A DNA stretch of 64,000 bases from Halicephalobus mephisto (GCA_009193035.1 SWDT01000152.1:186001-250000); one strand, 5' to 3'. Shown: positions 1-11,846, numbered from the stretch's first letter. Notes: a model not told the origin generated them from the sequence alone. A program made the numbers and translations.

Positions 1-2
1 GA

Positions 3-1011
3 CTCCCGGAATTACATACTTTCTCTGGCCACCGTGGTGCCGTTAATTGTTTGCTTTTCCATCCGATATATTCTTTCCTAGTTACTGCCAGTGACGATAG
101 CACCATCAAGCTTTGGGATGTTGAAAAAGGAAAATGTGAAAGAACTCTCAGTGGACATACAGATGCCGTCAACGATCTCGCCTTTTCTCCTGATGGTAAA
201 TTACTCGCCAGTTGCTCTAACGATATGTACGTCAAGATATGGGAAATGACGGAGTCCTTCGACTGCTCCAAGACCTTCGCCGGCCACGAACATTCCATTT
301 CGTCCGTCGCTTTCGTCCGAAACACTGCTCTATTAACTGGTTCCCGCGATCACTGCATCAAGCTATGGGATTTGACAACTGTTACGTGTCTTCAGGTTTA
401 CCGTGACAATTCCTGGGTCAGAATGATTCGTCTTCACGCTGAAGGGAAATACTTTGCATCTGCTGGCAGTGATCATGTTATCCGTGTTTGGGAAATCGAA
501 GCAGGAGACCAATTGGTTGAATTGATGGAACATACGAACGTCGTCGAGACTCTAGCCTGGGCTCCCCCCACTGTTGCTGATGAATTGAAACTCCAGAATT
601 CGACCTTCGACGACAGTGGCGTTTACCCTAATGTTTATATTGAAGGAAAACCACTAGTGTTGGCATCAGGAGCCCGTGACAGCACTATCAGAATCTGGCA
701 TGTCAACACGCGTAACTGTCTCTTCACTATCAACGAACACACGAATTGGATCCATGGGTTAGTATGGCATCCGAATGGCAAGATTCTACTTTCTGTCAGT
801 GATGACAAGACTCTGCGAGTCTGGAACGTTACTTCGAACTTTGCTGCCTTGAAGATGCTGACCCCCCACAAGAACTTTATCCGATGTCTTGGTAGGTGTT
901 TAATTATGCCGGTATATGTACTGATTGAGTCTTTCAGCTATTGATACATATGGCACCTGCATAGCCACCGGCTGTAGCGATCACACTGTCAAAGCTTTTC
1001 CGTGCCGTTAG
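3..1011 (+). CDS. lis-1: LIS1 (PAFAH1B1) WD40 protein, 3' part
   Basis: LIS1 binds cytoplasmic dynein and regulates its motility in nuclear migration and spindle positioning. The window holds only the C-terminal WD40 propeller; the reading frame is open at the left edge, so the N-terminal LisH and coiled-coil part lies outside. Successive repeats are visible (SGHRGAVNCLLFHP, SGHTDAVNDLAFSPDGKLLA, AGHEHSISSVAF, HTNVVETLAWAP, HTNWIHGLVWHPNGKILL), with the DDKTLRVW blade near the end. An intron at about 892-937 joins CLG to AIDTYGTCIATGCSDHTVKAF, completing the last blade before a TAG at 1009-1011. The order and the SDHTVKAF-PCR ending match LIS1 (family end DQTVKVWECR) rather than a generic WD40 protein. 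The gene converges on the methyltransferase gene to its right. Confidence 0.93.
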
Positions 1012-1465
1012 TATGACGTGTTCATGAGGTAATGGTGCTTTTCTGTTGGCAAGTTCGGGTTCAATTTTCTAGTTTGTTTTTCATTCTTATTAAAGTTTGG
1101 CCATGAGTCTTGACATCAGTAAATTGCTTTGAGCTGAATGTTAGCTTATAAGTGTGCAAGATTATTGGTCTTTCTATTGGTGCTTTTCAAGATGTCAGGA
1201 TTATTCACTCACTTTAATCTCTCAATCAGTTCGTTAATTTATGAGTGTCATGCTCCGGTTCAAATTGCTCATATTACTACGCACACTTTTTCCATGGTTG
1301 AGCCGTCTATATCCCTGTCTTTTTACCTATCCTAGAAACAATGTATGCTTTGCTCTCTTTGTTCGCTTTACTTGGGTATCAGCGATTTCTCCACGTCATT
1401 TGCTCCAGAACAAAATTTATGCTTTCTCTAAGTAGTTTAAATAAAAGGAATCAGAAATTTGGCAT
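1012..1465. other. Intergenic, convergent 3' ends
   Basis: This lies between the stops of lis-1 (+) and the TRM7-type gene (-). It is AT-rich with short chance ORFs only. An AATAAA-like hexamer near 1440 could serve polyadenylation of the plus-strand gene. No RNA gene or repeat was seen. Confidence 0.5.
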
Positions 1466-2502
1466 TTATTCATTCACATTATGAACTCTAGCTAGATTAT
1501 TGGTTTTCTTCAATTCGCAGGCAACCTTGTAGTTTGGCATCGTGGGTAATTGAACTACCTGGAGAGGCGTGTCGCCTTTTACCTTGAACTTTTCCTCGAA
1601 ACTGTCGTCAACTTCTGGGTAATTAGCGTCTGCATCGTACTCCAGAGTGCCACAGGGGATGAATTCAAAAGCAAATTCCGAAGGTGCTTCTTTATAAGAC
1701 TCAACAAAGGGCCAGAAGTTGTCGTACAGGTCGGACTTGGGGGAGTTCCTTAGGGTTTCCGGTAGTCTGAACCCTTGACAGACAATGAATGCCTCTGCAT
1801 GTGGATACGGAAAATTGTAGTTGCATAGATTTAAATAAACTTACCACAACTGCTTTGACGACACACTCTAGGTTTGAAAATCTGGACAGAATCGAAGAAT
1901 TGACTGATGATATATACCAAAAGCTTGATTTTCCTCCCTCGGAATACTTTGGAGACGAATTTCCCGCCTTCACGCAGAATTGAGATACCCAGAATCAATG
2001 CATTTAATACTAAGTCCATTTGATAATAAATGTCCTCGTTGGCAGTCCCCAAAGAATCTGGACTCCCATCACAGAGCACTAAATCGACTTCGCCCATTCG
2101 GCTCAAGATATCAGTATACAAAGATCTCTGGAAGAATTTGGTTCGTATTCATACTGCTATGAAAGCACTTACGTCCGTAATATCTCGAATCCAGAACTCA
2201 GCACCTTCAAAAGGAACAATCAGTTGTAAGTCGATTCCGAGGACGTTCGGAGACCCGTCTGAACCCTGAGGCTGGACAAACTCCGTCAGTACCTTGCTGA
2301 ATCCACCAGGAGAAGCACATAGATCAACAGCCCGCGAAATTCCTAAAATCCATATATGAAGTGAAGTACGGAAAATCAAACCTTGTAATATTCCTGTTGC
2401 TTCGTTGATTTGCAACAGCTTCAGAGCACTTCGGGAACGGTACCCCAGTGCTTTGGCTATTTTGTAGAAAATATCCCGTCGTTCACGTTGGATTAAACCC
2501 AT
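1466..2502 (-). CDS. FTSJ1: FTSJ1/TRM7 tRNA ribose 2'-O-methyltransferase
   Basis: This SAM-dependent enzyme methylates ribose at positions 32 and 34 of the tRNA anticodon loop in the cytoplasm. It reads as four exons. Exon 1 (2382-2502) gives MGLIQRERRDIFYKIAK and the RSRSALKLLQ motif. A 39-nt intron follows, then the SAM-binding motif AVDLCASPGGFSKVL. The next exon holds VDLVLCDGSPD and FVSKVFRGRKI, and the last exon begins EAFIVCQGF and ends at a TAA at 1466-1468. The catalytic K-D-K-E tetrad of the RrmJ fold is present (K of SALKLL, D of LCDG, K of VSKVF, E of EAFIV). MG followed by basic residues then DIFY and ARSALKLLQ favours TRM7/FTSJ1 over the larger SPB1/FTSJ3 or mitochondrial MRM2. 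The CASPGGF variant replaces the usual CAAPGSW. Confidence 0.88.
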
Positions 2503-3625
2503 ATTAACTGGAGTAAAAAATTATTTCTATTATTTTTCGGATTTCAACAGCTCAGGTAAGGTGGCAGTCATGGCTCTTTGCCAAGACATTTTCACAAACT
2601 TTCCAAAGAATTCAAATAAACTTGCAATTTGTTCTTTTTTATTGTAATTCAATTTTCCCTAAATTGAAAGTTGTCCTTGTGTAGAATTTCAACCTGAACA
2701 ACTAATACTTCATCTCATTTCGTAAATAACACGGAACTCCCTGGTCAATATTTGTAAATCCCTTTTATGGGTCTGTAAAAAACGTAGTATTCATTTTTAA
2801 ACATGGCTTTCATCAGTCATTGATAAGCAAAGGACTTAGCAACGAGCATTTTCATCATCAGAAATGGACGGACCGCTGCTCGGTGCCAAGAGGAGCGGAG
2901 CCTGGTACGGCGCAAAGCACGGGATTGTTTTTTGTGTTGAAGCATTTCAGAGGAAGAATGGCCAGTGGAAAGAGTTGAGCGATAATGTTTGTCCAGAAAC
3001 AAGACCAGACGATCTAAGACTGACCGCAAGAGAACGGAAGAAGACAGTGATGGACAGCCATTGAAATTACGACCAGATTTTCTTCCTTCAGTTGTCTTTT
3101 TGTGACCAGTCCATAACAACCGTTCGATAATTTTTCTCCGATCGGGTGCCTATTGCTTGTGTTTGCCACCATCTCGACGACCCAGACATTGTCCCTCGAC
3201 TGGACATTCTCGGCCTTCAGTTAAATGTACGCACAACCGCAAGTCAGCGTTCATTTCACTTGTCGCCAACCGGGGGTTAAAATTGTGCGGGATTCGCAAG
3301 GAAAAGAGAACGTGCCAGGCACGCCCTAACACTTGCAACCACCAACCGACGTCCCTCCTTTCTGTTTCTCGCTTTGGGCTTCGTTTCTTTCTTTCCACCC
3401 ATTATTTACACGAATTTTTTGCGCGTTTTAGCCTTTTAAAACTCTGAAGAGTTGGTTAAGTTTCTTTAAATCCTCATGTACCTGTAATCATCCCAATATT
3501 CCTTATCCTTTCGTGCTTTTTGTAGTTAATTTTTGGTTTTGTTGGAAATTCGTGTTCGGTAGCGATGAAGTATCTCTCAGTGAAACCTTCAGATTTACGG
3601 TATAAAGAAACGAAATGACCCAAAG
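2503..3625. other. Intergenic, divergent promoter region
   Basis: This 1.1-kb stretch lies between the divergent TRM7-type gene (-) and the LRR receptor gene (+). Several short ORFs occur in several frames with no splice pattern or recognisable domain. A TATAAA at about 3601 lies 25 bp before the LRR start codon, which is close for a promoter TATA box, so its role is unclear. Confidence 0.4.
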
Positions 3626-5573
3626 ATGAAATTGGCTGTGTGTTTATTTGCTTTTTTGGCCGTTTGTGCCAATGCCGATCCGGCCAATGTGTGTGACAAA
3701 ATCGAAGGAGCTTTTAAAAATGCCATTGAACAAGGAGAAACTGTAAGTTATCATTGCTCTTGGAATTCAATGAAGATTGTTTTTAGCCTGCTTGTCGATG
3801 TCTCCCCGAGGAGATGGGAGCAATGCGAAGTGTCCGGTCGTACAAAGAAGGGGACGGTATCTGGATCGGATGCACCCGGCAATCGATGCCCTCTGTCTTT
3901 CGAGCTCTAAATTCACTGAATGAAACTTTGATCTCTCACCTATGGATTTGGAATTCCTTAATTAACATTCTGCCTCATGACATGTTCGCCAAAGTCCGAC
4001 CGAGAATCTTGACCATTGAAAATTCTCGGGTAAGCGTATTCAGGCCAGGGGCGTTCAGCAGTATCGGCAGAAGATTAAAATCGCTCCTTTTGAAGAACAA
4101 TATTCTCAAATCGATTGAACAGAAAACATTTGCCGATTTAACTGCACTGGAAACACTGGATTTGACGGGGAACAAACTGATGGAGATTCGCACGGGTCAA
4201 CTGGATAGTCTGAGTTATCTGGAAACATTGATGCTCAGTGACAACCAAATTAATTACATTGAGGACGGTGCATTCAAGGCTTTGATCAACTTGAAGACTC
4301 TCAATCTGGCCAACAACAAGTTGACGAACATCACCAAGGCCACTTTCCAAGGACTTAATAATCTGGAAGTGCTGAGTATTCAAGGAAACAATCTGAACAC
4401 TATCGACTGGAGTGCCTTTTCTCATATGAAAAGGTTGCGGACACTAGACCTCGGGACAAACCACCTCACCAAAGTCGAACTCAGGGGTCTGGAGAATCTA
4501 CAGAGGCTCTACATCAACAACAACAGCATCATGAGTTTGAAGAAGGTGTCCCTTAGAGATTTGCCCAGTCTCTCGGTGCTTGCTGTTGACAGGAATCAGA
4601 TCTCCAGAATCGGGGACAATGACCTCAGTACTCTCAGTCAAAGCAGTCGATTGGCCTCCCTTTCCCTTGCTGAAAACAATATTTCCGTCATCGAAGGCCA
4701 GGCTTTCGAACATGTCCATCAACTGACTGTTCTCTCTCTGCAAAATAATCAATTGACCAGTTTGACCAGTTCTCCCCAAACAGGAATGGTTCCTTATTTG
4801 AGGCCTTTGAAGAAGCTTCGTATTTTGTCGTTGACTAGGAACAAGATCAGTGAAATCGAGGATGGAGAACTTAATGTTCTTACTTCTTTGAAGGAGCTCA
4901 CGCTTGATCATAATCGATTGGAAAAGGTAATTTTATTTTTTTTGAAGATGTGCATTTCGAACTTTAGATTGCACCGAATGCACTTAAAGGACTTAAATTG
5001 ACCAAGTTCTTCATCAACAACAATCGTCTCTACTTCTTGCCAGAAAACACCTTCGACAGTTGGAATACAGACGAATTGGAGGCTGTGGATCTGTCGAATA
5101 ACCAGTGGGAATGCATCTGCGGGAATGAGTGGATTGGACCTTGGTTGAATTCCCTCGGTGACAGGAACAGTCCTAGTGGTGATCTTGGTTGTCTTCTCTA
5201 CAAATGTGATGAATCAGTTGAGAAACAACCAAATCAACATTCTCTCATCATCACCATCATTGCCAGCTGTTTGGCGGTTGTTGCCTTCTTATTCCTTCTG
5301 GCGATAGCGTATCTCTACATCCAGGAGAACTGTTACGGAACTGTCCCCATCAAACGAATGCCTTCGGACATGGTGAGACTCATTCCATCAATGGAAAGTC
5401 TCTCTTATCCAAACCCATTTGCACCCACAACAGAGAAAAGTACTGCCAATCTCGACAGCAATAGTTCTCCACCTTCAAACAGTACCTCAAATAGTCTCCC
5501 AACGTCAACAGTCCTCGGTGAATCGCCTTCCAAAGGGGAAAAGAAGCGGGTTCGATTCGGCGGCATTTATTGA
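3626..5573 (+). CDS. Leucine-rich-repeat single-pass membrane receptor
   Basis: Likely an extracellular adhesion or recognition receptor; the ligand is not predictable. It has three exons. Exon 1 encodes a signal peptide (MKLAVCLFAFLAVCANA) and an acidic start. A short intron (about 3743-3787) leads to PACRCLPEEMGAM, resembling an LRR N-cap. About 12 typical extracellular LRRs of 24 residues follow (for example LETLDLTGNKLMEIRTGQ, LRTLDLGTNHLTKVELRG). A second intron at about 4927-4968 keeps frame into IAPNALKGLKLTKFF. Then come an LRRCT-like cap (WECICGNEWIGPWLNSLG), a transmembrane helix (HSLIITIIASCLAVVAFLFL) and a Ser/Pro-rich cytoplasmic tail of about 75 residues ending in RVRFGGIY. No Ig, FN3 or TIR domain is present, so it cannot be assigned to a named receptor family. 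Confidence 0.88.
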
Positions 5574-5873
5574 GGCTCGCTTCATCAATCTAACGTTAAA
5601 TCTCGTCCTTTTATACTTGTTCTCCCTCGTGCAACTAAAGAATTAGCACTCCTGTGAGAGTTAATAACTATTTATTTTACTACTTGTGTTTCATCTGACG
5701 TGTATATAAGGTCAATTTTTCGGTCAATGTGATTTAGTGCTTGTTACGATTTGTTAATGATAAAACGATTGAAGCCATTCATTGATATAGTTGAGATCGA
5801 ATTGGAGATTATGGAATGCACAGGGTTGATGATGTCGCAGTAGAGCAATTAGTGATGTGTCGGGGATGGCAAA
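5574..5873. other. Intergenic, convergent 3' ends
   Basis: This is a 300-bp AT-rich spacer between the stops of the LRR gene (+) and the centrin-like gene (-). It should hold both 3' UTRs. No other feature was recognised. Confidence 0.4.
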
Positions 5874-6452
5874 TCAATAAAGAGAGGTCTTCTTCATTAT
5901 GATGGCGAACTCTTCGAAAGAAACTTTCCCCGGGGTCTTATTTCCGACGATTTCGATCATTTCCTATAATCAATGTCGTTGATGGACGACGACGCGATTG
6001 AACTTACCTCCAGGTCCTCAGACTTAATGTCGTCCTTCAGTTCCTTCGTTATATGCCTCAGGTCCTCAATAGTGATGTATCCCCTTCCTTTGACATCGAA
6101 CAGCTTGAATGCTGTACGGATTTCTTCCAAGCTGTTATCTTTGTTCCGTCGGTTACTCAGTAACTCGAACAAACTTTCTGCTGTGAAATGGGCTGAAATG
6201 TGTTCATTACGAGACAGAATTGAATCCAAAGGTCTTACTTAATCGATCTTCACCCTTGCCAATGGACTTCAACGTGTCGATGTACTTTGCAACCTCGCTT
6301 TCACGTGGATCCAACCCGAGATCCCTCATCACAATCTTCAGTTGCTTATATGGAACTCTTCCATCTTCTGTTGGACTAAATTTTGTCAGAGCTTTCGTTA
6401 TTTCTTCGAAGGTCACTAAAGGAGATGACTGAAGTTCTTCAATGGCAGACAT
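5874..6452 (-). CDS. Centrin-family EF-hand protein, degenerate Ca sites
   Basis: Centrins are calmodulin-like proteins of centrioles, nuclear pores and nucleotide-excision repair. Three exons give about 150 residues, shorter than typical centrin (about 170). It starts MSAIEELQSSPLVTFEEI. The ending EEFAIIMKKTSLY is the centrin signature C-terminus (family ending RIMKKTSLY), which separates it from calmodulin. Introns at about 6194-6241 and 5965-6008 keep frame (GEDRL-THFTAESLFEL and KSEDLE-EMIEIVGN). All EF loops look eroded: the first reads SPTEDGRVPYKQ, the third DVKGRGYITIED keeps only part of the acidic ligands, and the last (GNKTPGKVSFEE) lacks the acidic ligands. A 3' splice-site sequence (AATTTCAG) lies 8 nt before the ATG, suggesting trans-splicing. 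Confidence 0.8.
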
Positions 6453-7334
6453 GGTTGTTTCTGAAATTAACAATTGTCTTAATAACACTAACGAAAGAAT
6501 TCATATATGAATTCGGAAAAGTGGCAAAATGTCACTAATTTAACAAAATTATCGTTTTTCCATAAATATAGTAAACTTAAATTATATAATAAAGTTCAAA
6601 GAATAGTTGGCACAGAACCGAATCCAAAGAAGCTTGAGACTTGTGCAGCTAGAGAACACCGAGGAGAAACAGACATCCATCCCTCTAAAAGGCGCATGAG
6701 CCGCGGGGGAACACTCATGGCTTTGGACGCAGACTGAATACTTGTTGTGATAAACATACAAATGAGTAAGTCAGCAATTCTCGTTTGTTTCAACTACAAA
6801 AAGAAACTCACAAAATTCATGAATTTTTCACCTCGATTTTGATTCAATTAGTCAAGAATTCGTGTCAATGCTCAACTTTCCACAACTCCCAGTTTGAAGA
6901 ATTTTACAAACACCATTCTGGAGTCATTGATGGATGTCATCATAGAAAACGGTGAAAGTCCAAAAACTTGACATCATCCAGGTCTTCTTCTAGGACTTAA
7001 ATGACAAAGTGGTCTTCTAAAACTTACTTTATAATGACTATGACTTCAAAAATGATAAAAAATAAGGGTGACAACTTTGGTTGCGAATTCTCTTGGGAAC
7101 ACGTCATTTAGCAGCAACTTCATCTGTAGTCGAGATGAGTAAGTTTCCATGGTCGTCAGGGATTTCGTGACGGAAGTTCATTGTACTTTTAAAAACAAAA
7201 CAACAGACGATCCGATTGGAAACGATTGACAAGAATCTGGATCAACAAAAAGACACAAAGTTAGCTTAAATTTTTTATATTTTTTATATTTATTTCGTTA
7301 TAGAGTGAAATTCTTCAGAAATGGCTAAAATTTT

Positions 7335-7359
7335 TCAGATTCTTATATGAAAAATCTGA
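7335..7359. repeat. Short inverted repeat (7-bp arms)
   Basis: TCAGATT at 7335-7341 is answered by AATCTGA at 7353-7359 with an 11-nt spacer. It lies in a strongly AT-rich patch, so it could arise by chance. Confidence 0.4.
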
Positions 7360-7393
7360 AAGTTTTAAAAATTTGATAAAAATTGTTGTTTTT

Positions 7394-7417
7394 CTTAAAT
7401 TTCGCGAAAAATTTAAG
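7394..7417. repeat. Inverted repeat (9-bp perfect arms)
   Basis: CTTAAATTT at 7394-7402 pairs perfectly with AAATTTAAG at 7409-7417 around a 6-nt loop (CGCGAA). It lies 35 bp from another small hairpin in the same AT-rich patch. It may be the remnant of a small transposable element, but no terminal repeats or target-site duplication could be shown. Confidence 0.45.
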
Positions 7418-8562
7418 TTTTCATAATTTTATAAAGATTTAAACTTTCTAAAATTCTGTGGAAGTTTTTAGGATCTTTCAGAATTGAAGGAAACTGATGG
7501 ATATAATATTTAAAATCGAAAATTTCAAAAATTTTCAAAAAATATATTGCAAATTTTTTTTATTTGATTTTTTCACGTTTGTAATTTAATAAACGAATAT
7601 ATGGAAGTTTGATTTACGAAATTTTTTATAGAATATCGTCCGTGATTGGTTTTTGGTTCCAGGGAGTCATCCTTGCTAGTTAGCTAGAAAAGTAGTTTTA
7701 AAAAATTTGTTTTTGTTGCTCTTTATTCCTCCTTCAAATCTACGTAATTCTTTTCCCTCACTTTTTGTCCCCTTTATCCTGCTTAAAAAATGAGACCGGG
7801 GAATCCAGGCTTGAAAAACGTTCGATCTTTTCAACAGAATCTTTGGGTCGATATGCGTCGTTCCGCATAGCATCCGCCCCCACTTTCTCTGGATGATCTA
7901 GTGAAAGTTTATTTTCTTTGCTCAATCTTAGCTGCCTTTTTGTTCCGAGAAACTGCACACACATACAACTAGTCAAAAGCCTGCTAGAAAAACACGTTGA
8001 TCTCAACACAAGCCGGGATCTCTCTACTTTCCGGAGTTTTAAGGTGGATTTGTTGAGTCTGAACCACCGCCAGCCGACTGCTTGCAACTTGGCGGAAAGC
8101 CACTTGATCGGCAGAGTCGGGATGAGGTAAGGACAAGACAAGCCTGGGCGTCAAAGTCTGTTTATTCCCGATACAAAAAGATAAGACGCAATCGATGAAA
8201 GATAACCAAGATCCATTCAAGTAAGAAACAGCGTCGTTTGCGAACATACATGAGAATCAAGAGAACATTTTCTCCTTTCGATATTTTTACTCTAACCAAA
8301 GGACCTAAGAACAAAACTGAAATCCTTTCTAGGGTAACTGCCATAGGGGACCTTAAACTAAAAACAATGCCTTCTCATAGCCGAACGAATGTGCCGATTA
8401 AATTCAATCTTCTTTTTCTTTTACTGAGATGACAATTCTCGATTACATGTTGGTCTTGAGAAGAAGACTTTGGGTGTTACAAAACTGCAAAAGAAAAAGA
8501 ATAAACGGTAGAAAGGTTTGAATAAAGAAAAAGAGTGATGGTTGTTCGTTTTGGATTTGCGT

Positions 8563-9417
8563 TTACTCTTCAGGGAACGGGCCAGCGATAACCTTCTTGA
8601 TGAAAGCTGAAAAATCATCATGAGTAAAATTGTAATTTATTCGAATTAAGTAAATTAAATTTGGAATGTGTTAAAATAGATGTGATTAAGATGGAAAATT
8701 ACTCACCTTCATAGTTGACCATGCCTTCGCTGTCTTCAACACCCTTCAGCAGTTCATCAACTTCATCGGCAGTCAATCGCTCTCCAAGAGCCAGCAAAAT
8801 GTGTCTCAATTCAGCAGCAAGGATTTTTCCGCATTCTTCTTTGTCGAAAACCTTGAGACCTTCCATGAAATCGTGGAAACTGCCAACTTCCTAAAATCTC
8901 ACTTTTATGCATCTAGACTTCAGAAACTACATTTTCTGGCAAAATTCGACATGCAGAATCTGATTCTACTGGTTTTGTTATTTTTAAAATTTTACAAAAG
9001 CAAAATTTAATCCACAATAAACCAACCTTTTCCTTGGCGAGCTGTTCATAGATAGGGAGCCACTCTTCGAAAGTGATTCTTTTCTCTCCCTTGCGCTTGT
9101 ATTCGGCTCCAGAGGCTTTGACGACCATGGCATTTGTGGGTTTCAATCCAGCGGCGCGAACAACGTCGCCGATTTGAGTACCGTCGATCTTGCCGTCGAG
9201 TTCCTCATCGTAGAGGTTGAAAATTTCTTTGAGCTCTAAAATACCGTTTCAATCATTAAAATCCACAAAAATGACTAAATTAACTAAATTAATAAATTTC
9301 CGACAAAATTTGATATTTAATAATAAAAACTAAATTTTTTAAAGAAATTAAATGATTTAAAATTTTTTGATTCTTAGAATAATCGTTAAATTTTCACTTA
9401 CCTGGTTGAGAAGGCAT
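8563..9417 (-). CDS. mlc-3: Essential myosin light chain MLC-3
   Basis: The essential light chain wraps the lever arm of muscle myosin II. The first exon is tiny (9402-9417, 16 nt, MPSQP plus one base) and is followed by a 166-nt intron (9236-9401). Next come [39 protein letters not shown], then [39 protein letters not shown], and a last exon ending [14 protein letters not shown] with TAA at 8563-8565. The sequence closely follows nematode MLC-3 ([27 protein letters not shown] ending) and is distinct from arthropod Mlc1. Introns lie at about 8608-8703 and 8894-9028. As in other essential light chains, the EF-hand loops are mostly non-calcium-binding. Confidence 0.93.
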
Positions 9418-10817
9418 TTTTCAAGAGTACTGAAACTTGAAGGAACCTGGAAGGCTGGTGTGGCAGTGCAAATGCGGTCGCTTTTTACTCTCGGCGAGGA
9501 TTTCTATAAAGCCGCCCAATGCGTGCTCGGACTGACGCCGGATCGTCCAACAAACACAGTGCTGCAAGCCAGCTGTCAATGGGATTGTCGGTGTAGGAAT
9601 TAACTTTTGTTGGGGATGGGCTAGAAGATATCCTTAACGATCTTTGTGTGTACGTTTTCCTCCAATAATATGGATAAGAGGACGCAAACCTTACTGCACA
9701 ATGCGGAGTTTATTTTTGGTTGAGGATCTTCTTTCTCGATACAACACTCTATCGGTACTTTGTTTCTCTGATCTCTCTTTCCCGAAGCAATCCCAAGCAG
9801 TATAGCAAAGCAAAAAGCAGCCCGTCTCGATCCGCCCCCTTGGTTTACGACCGCTTTCCCCGGGTAATCCTTTTCCTTTCTCTCGCCCTCCTCAAATCCT
9901 CCGAGATATCCCGAGAAAATCAAGAGCTCCCCTTCCATTCAGATTTCCGTCGCCTCGATGACATACTTGAGGGAGCATAACGACGTGAAGAAATCCTGGA
10001 AGAGATTTTAAGAGGGGGAGAAAGCAGTAGTCTAGCTTGAGTGCAAACACTCATGAATTCAATGCAATTGGTTGTTGGAAGTTTTTTGTATGTAGTAATA
10101 CTTTTACTGCAATACTCCCCATAATTTTGATTTGTATTTCTTAACAGAATAAACATCAATGAATTCATTGTTCTTCGTAGTCGTCGACGGATTATCGAGG
10201 ACATTCTTTAGGATTTACGAAGCTGGGAGACACTGGCCGGAGCAAACGTGGATGTTGTGATACTCTGCTTTGTCATTTGGAAAGAAAGATAGACAAGAAA
10301 TAATCAACTACAAGACAACAAAAATGGCATCACGTTTTTCAAGATTCTCAGGGGTTTGGGTGCAAATAAAAGTCCATTTAGAACGTAAATTAATCCTCCA
10401 AATGGTTATCGGATGCTCTCGAGACCATAAGTGCGAAAAATCATGACAAAATGGAGTGTGTCCATTTTCGACCACTTAATCTGGTGGCTCAACATGGATT
10501 CTCGATTGTGTACAGACAGTGGCCCCCGAAGATGTTACTTTTGCAGCTGCAGATCATGGACTCATTGCGCAAGTCAATTGATCTAAATGGTTTAATCCGG
10601 TGAGCAAATACCATACTGTCCATCCAGACTTTTGTTTACTAACTGAATGTGCCAATGAAGGTTAGACTTCATAGGTCTTTCTTGAGCGACTTTCTGTAAT
10701 CTTTGACCTTTGGTTAACTCCCCACAGAAAGGGAAATTGATAAGACTACTGTTTGACAATAAATCAATTTTCATATTCGTTCGATTATTCATATTTCTCG
10801 TGATTAAGTTTTTATAG
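9418..10817. other. Intergenic, divergent promoter region
   Basis: This 1.4-kb region lies between mlc-3 (-) and the PTF1A-type gene (+). The 200 bp next to mlc-3 are relatively GC-rich and contain CTATAAAG near 9504 (TTTATAG on the mlc-3 strand), which is a possible but weak TATA element. ORFs here lack any domain or splice context. Confidence 0.35.
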
Positions 10818-11513
10818 ATGTTAAGCGAAAATTATATTGGATACAATCGACCACTTTATTCCCAGCCATTACCCGAAGACACTTCTCAGTATTCAGCTTT
10901 CAACAGTTTCCTCAATGACGAGAGGCTAGAATGGCAAAAACAAAAACGAGAAGACTCCAGAAGTCCTTACCAAAGAAAAGCTGCCAATGAACGTGAGAGA
11001 AAACGGATGCACAGGTAATTCACGTTTTTCCGGACTTATTCGAGCTGTCTTTCTGAAGACTAAACATGACTAACAACGTTCTTTCAGTATCAACAAAGGA
11101 TTTGACTGTCTGCGGGAACGACTTCCCATACCGAGATATGCTCATTCTAAAAAGTTGTCTAAAGTTGAAACTTTGAAAAATGCCATCGACTACATCTGCT
11201 ATCTGAGTGGCATGTTGGAACGGAATTTCAATGAATCTGATGTTATCGAGCCTAAAAAACCACAGCAATCGAACGTCAACGTCGTCCTCAAAGATCCCAG
11301 AACCACGTCTTTGCAAACTTCCGACTCAGGTATTTTACAATTTTTTTAAATTTTAATATTATTTTTCTAGATATAGGACCATGTACTGTGACTATAAATT
11401 GGCGGAATACGAGGGACCTTTATTCGCAGCAATTCCTATCACAATCTGATCAAAAATTTGCCGTAGCAAATTCAACCTGGATTCCGCCTGAGCAAAATCC
11501 AAGGATCAATTAA
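10818..11513 (+). CDS. hlh-13: PTF1A/HLH-13-type bHLH transcription factor
   Basis: A class II bHLH factor that would bind E-boxes as a heterodimer with an E-protein (HLH-2/Daughterless); vertebrate PTF1A specifies pancreas and inhibitory neurons. Three exons. The basic-helix-loop-helix reads RKAANERERKRMHSINKGFD then KKLSKVETLKNAIDYICYL, and an intron at about 11014-11087 splits RMH from SINKGF. The last exon (after an intron at about 11330-11371) contains INWRNTRDLYSQQFL and ANSTWIPPEQNPRIN. This resembles the conserved C-terminal PTF1A motif, in which a W precedes a PEDPRKLN-like end, so PTF1A is favoured over Fer3 or Twist. A TTTATAG acceptor directly precedes the ATG, and AATAAA is at 11602-11607. 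Confidence 0.83.
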
Positions 11514-11846
11514 TTTCCACAAGATTTTAGACTTTTATTATTTTCATTACTGGGTATTTACAATGCAACATTCGATATTCCAAACAGGTTAAAGTTTGTT
11601 GAATAAACTTTTCGTTTTCCTGGGACTTGTCGCGAAAAAACGCCGCCCTAGAGACCACCCACGACGTCGGAAAAAGAATGTTGCTCTGCTTCGATATCAT
11701 TCGTCTTTTACGATTTCGTTTTTTAATGAATCATCTGGTCCAAAATTTTCTCTGTTTACGACACAATTGGGAAATAGAATAAAATTCCAAACAATGGGAC
11801 ATGAGTTAAATTCGTTTATTATCAAAGAACTAAGGACAGTCTAACA
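11514..11846. other. Intergenic, convergent 3' ends
   Basis: This 333-bp spacer holds the 3' UTR of the bHLH gene, including its AATAAA, and that of the TMX2 gene. A short plus-strand ORF at 11596-11844 has no recognisable content. Confidence 0.4.

Larger units (their letters stand above)
6453..8562. other. Gene-poor AT-rich spacer
   Basis: This 2.1-kb stretch lies upstream of the centrin-like gene and downstream of mlc-3. From about 7260 to 7640 it is very AT-rich and contains short inverted repeats (see the repeat entries). Open frames at 7758-8141 (-) and 6507-6737 (+) show no domain or splice pattern and look like chance ORFs. No tRNA or repeat family was recognised. Confidence 0.4.

Noticed and set aside
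7758..8141. 127-codon minus-strand ORF
   Set aside because: No domain, no start-site context and no splice partners; it lies in a spacer where ORFs overlap in several frames.
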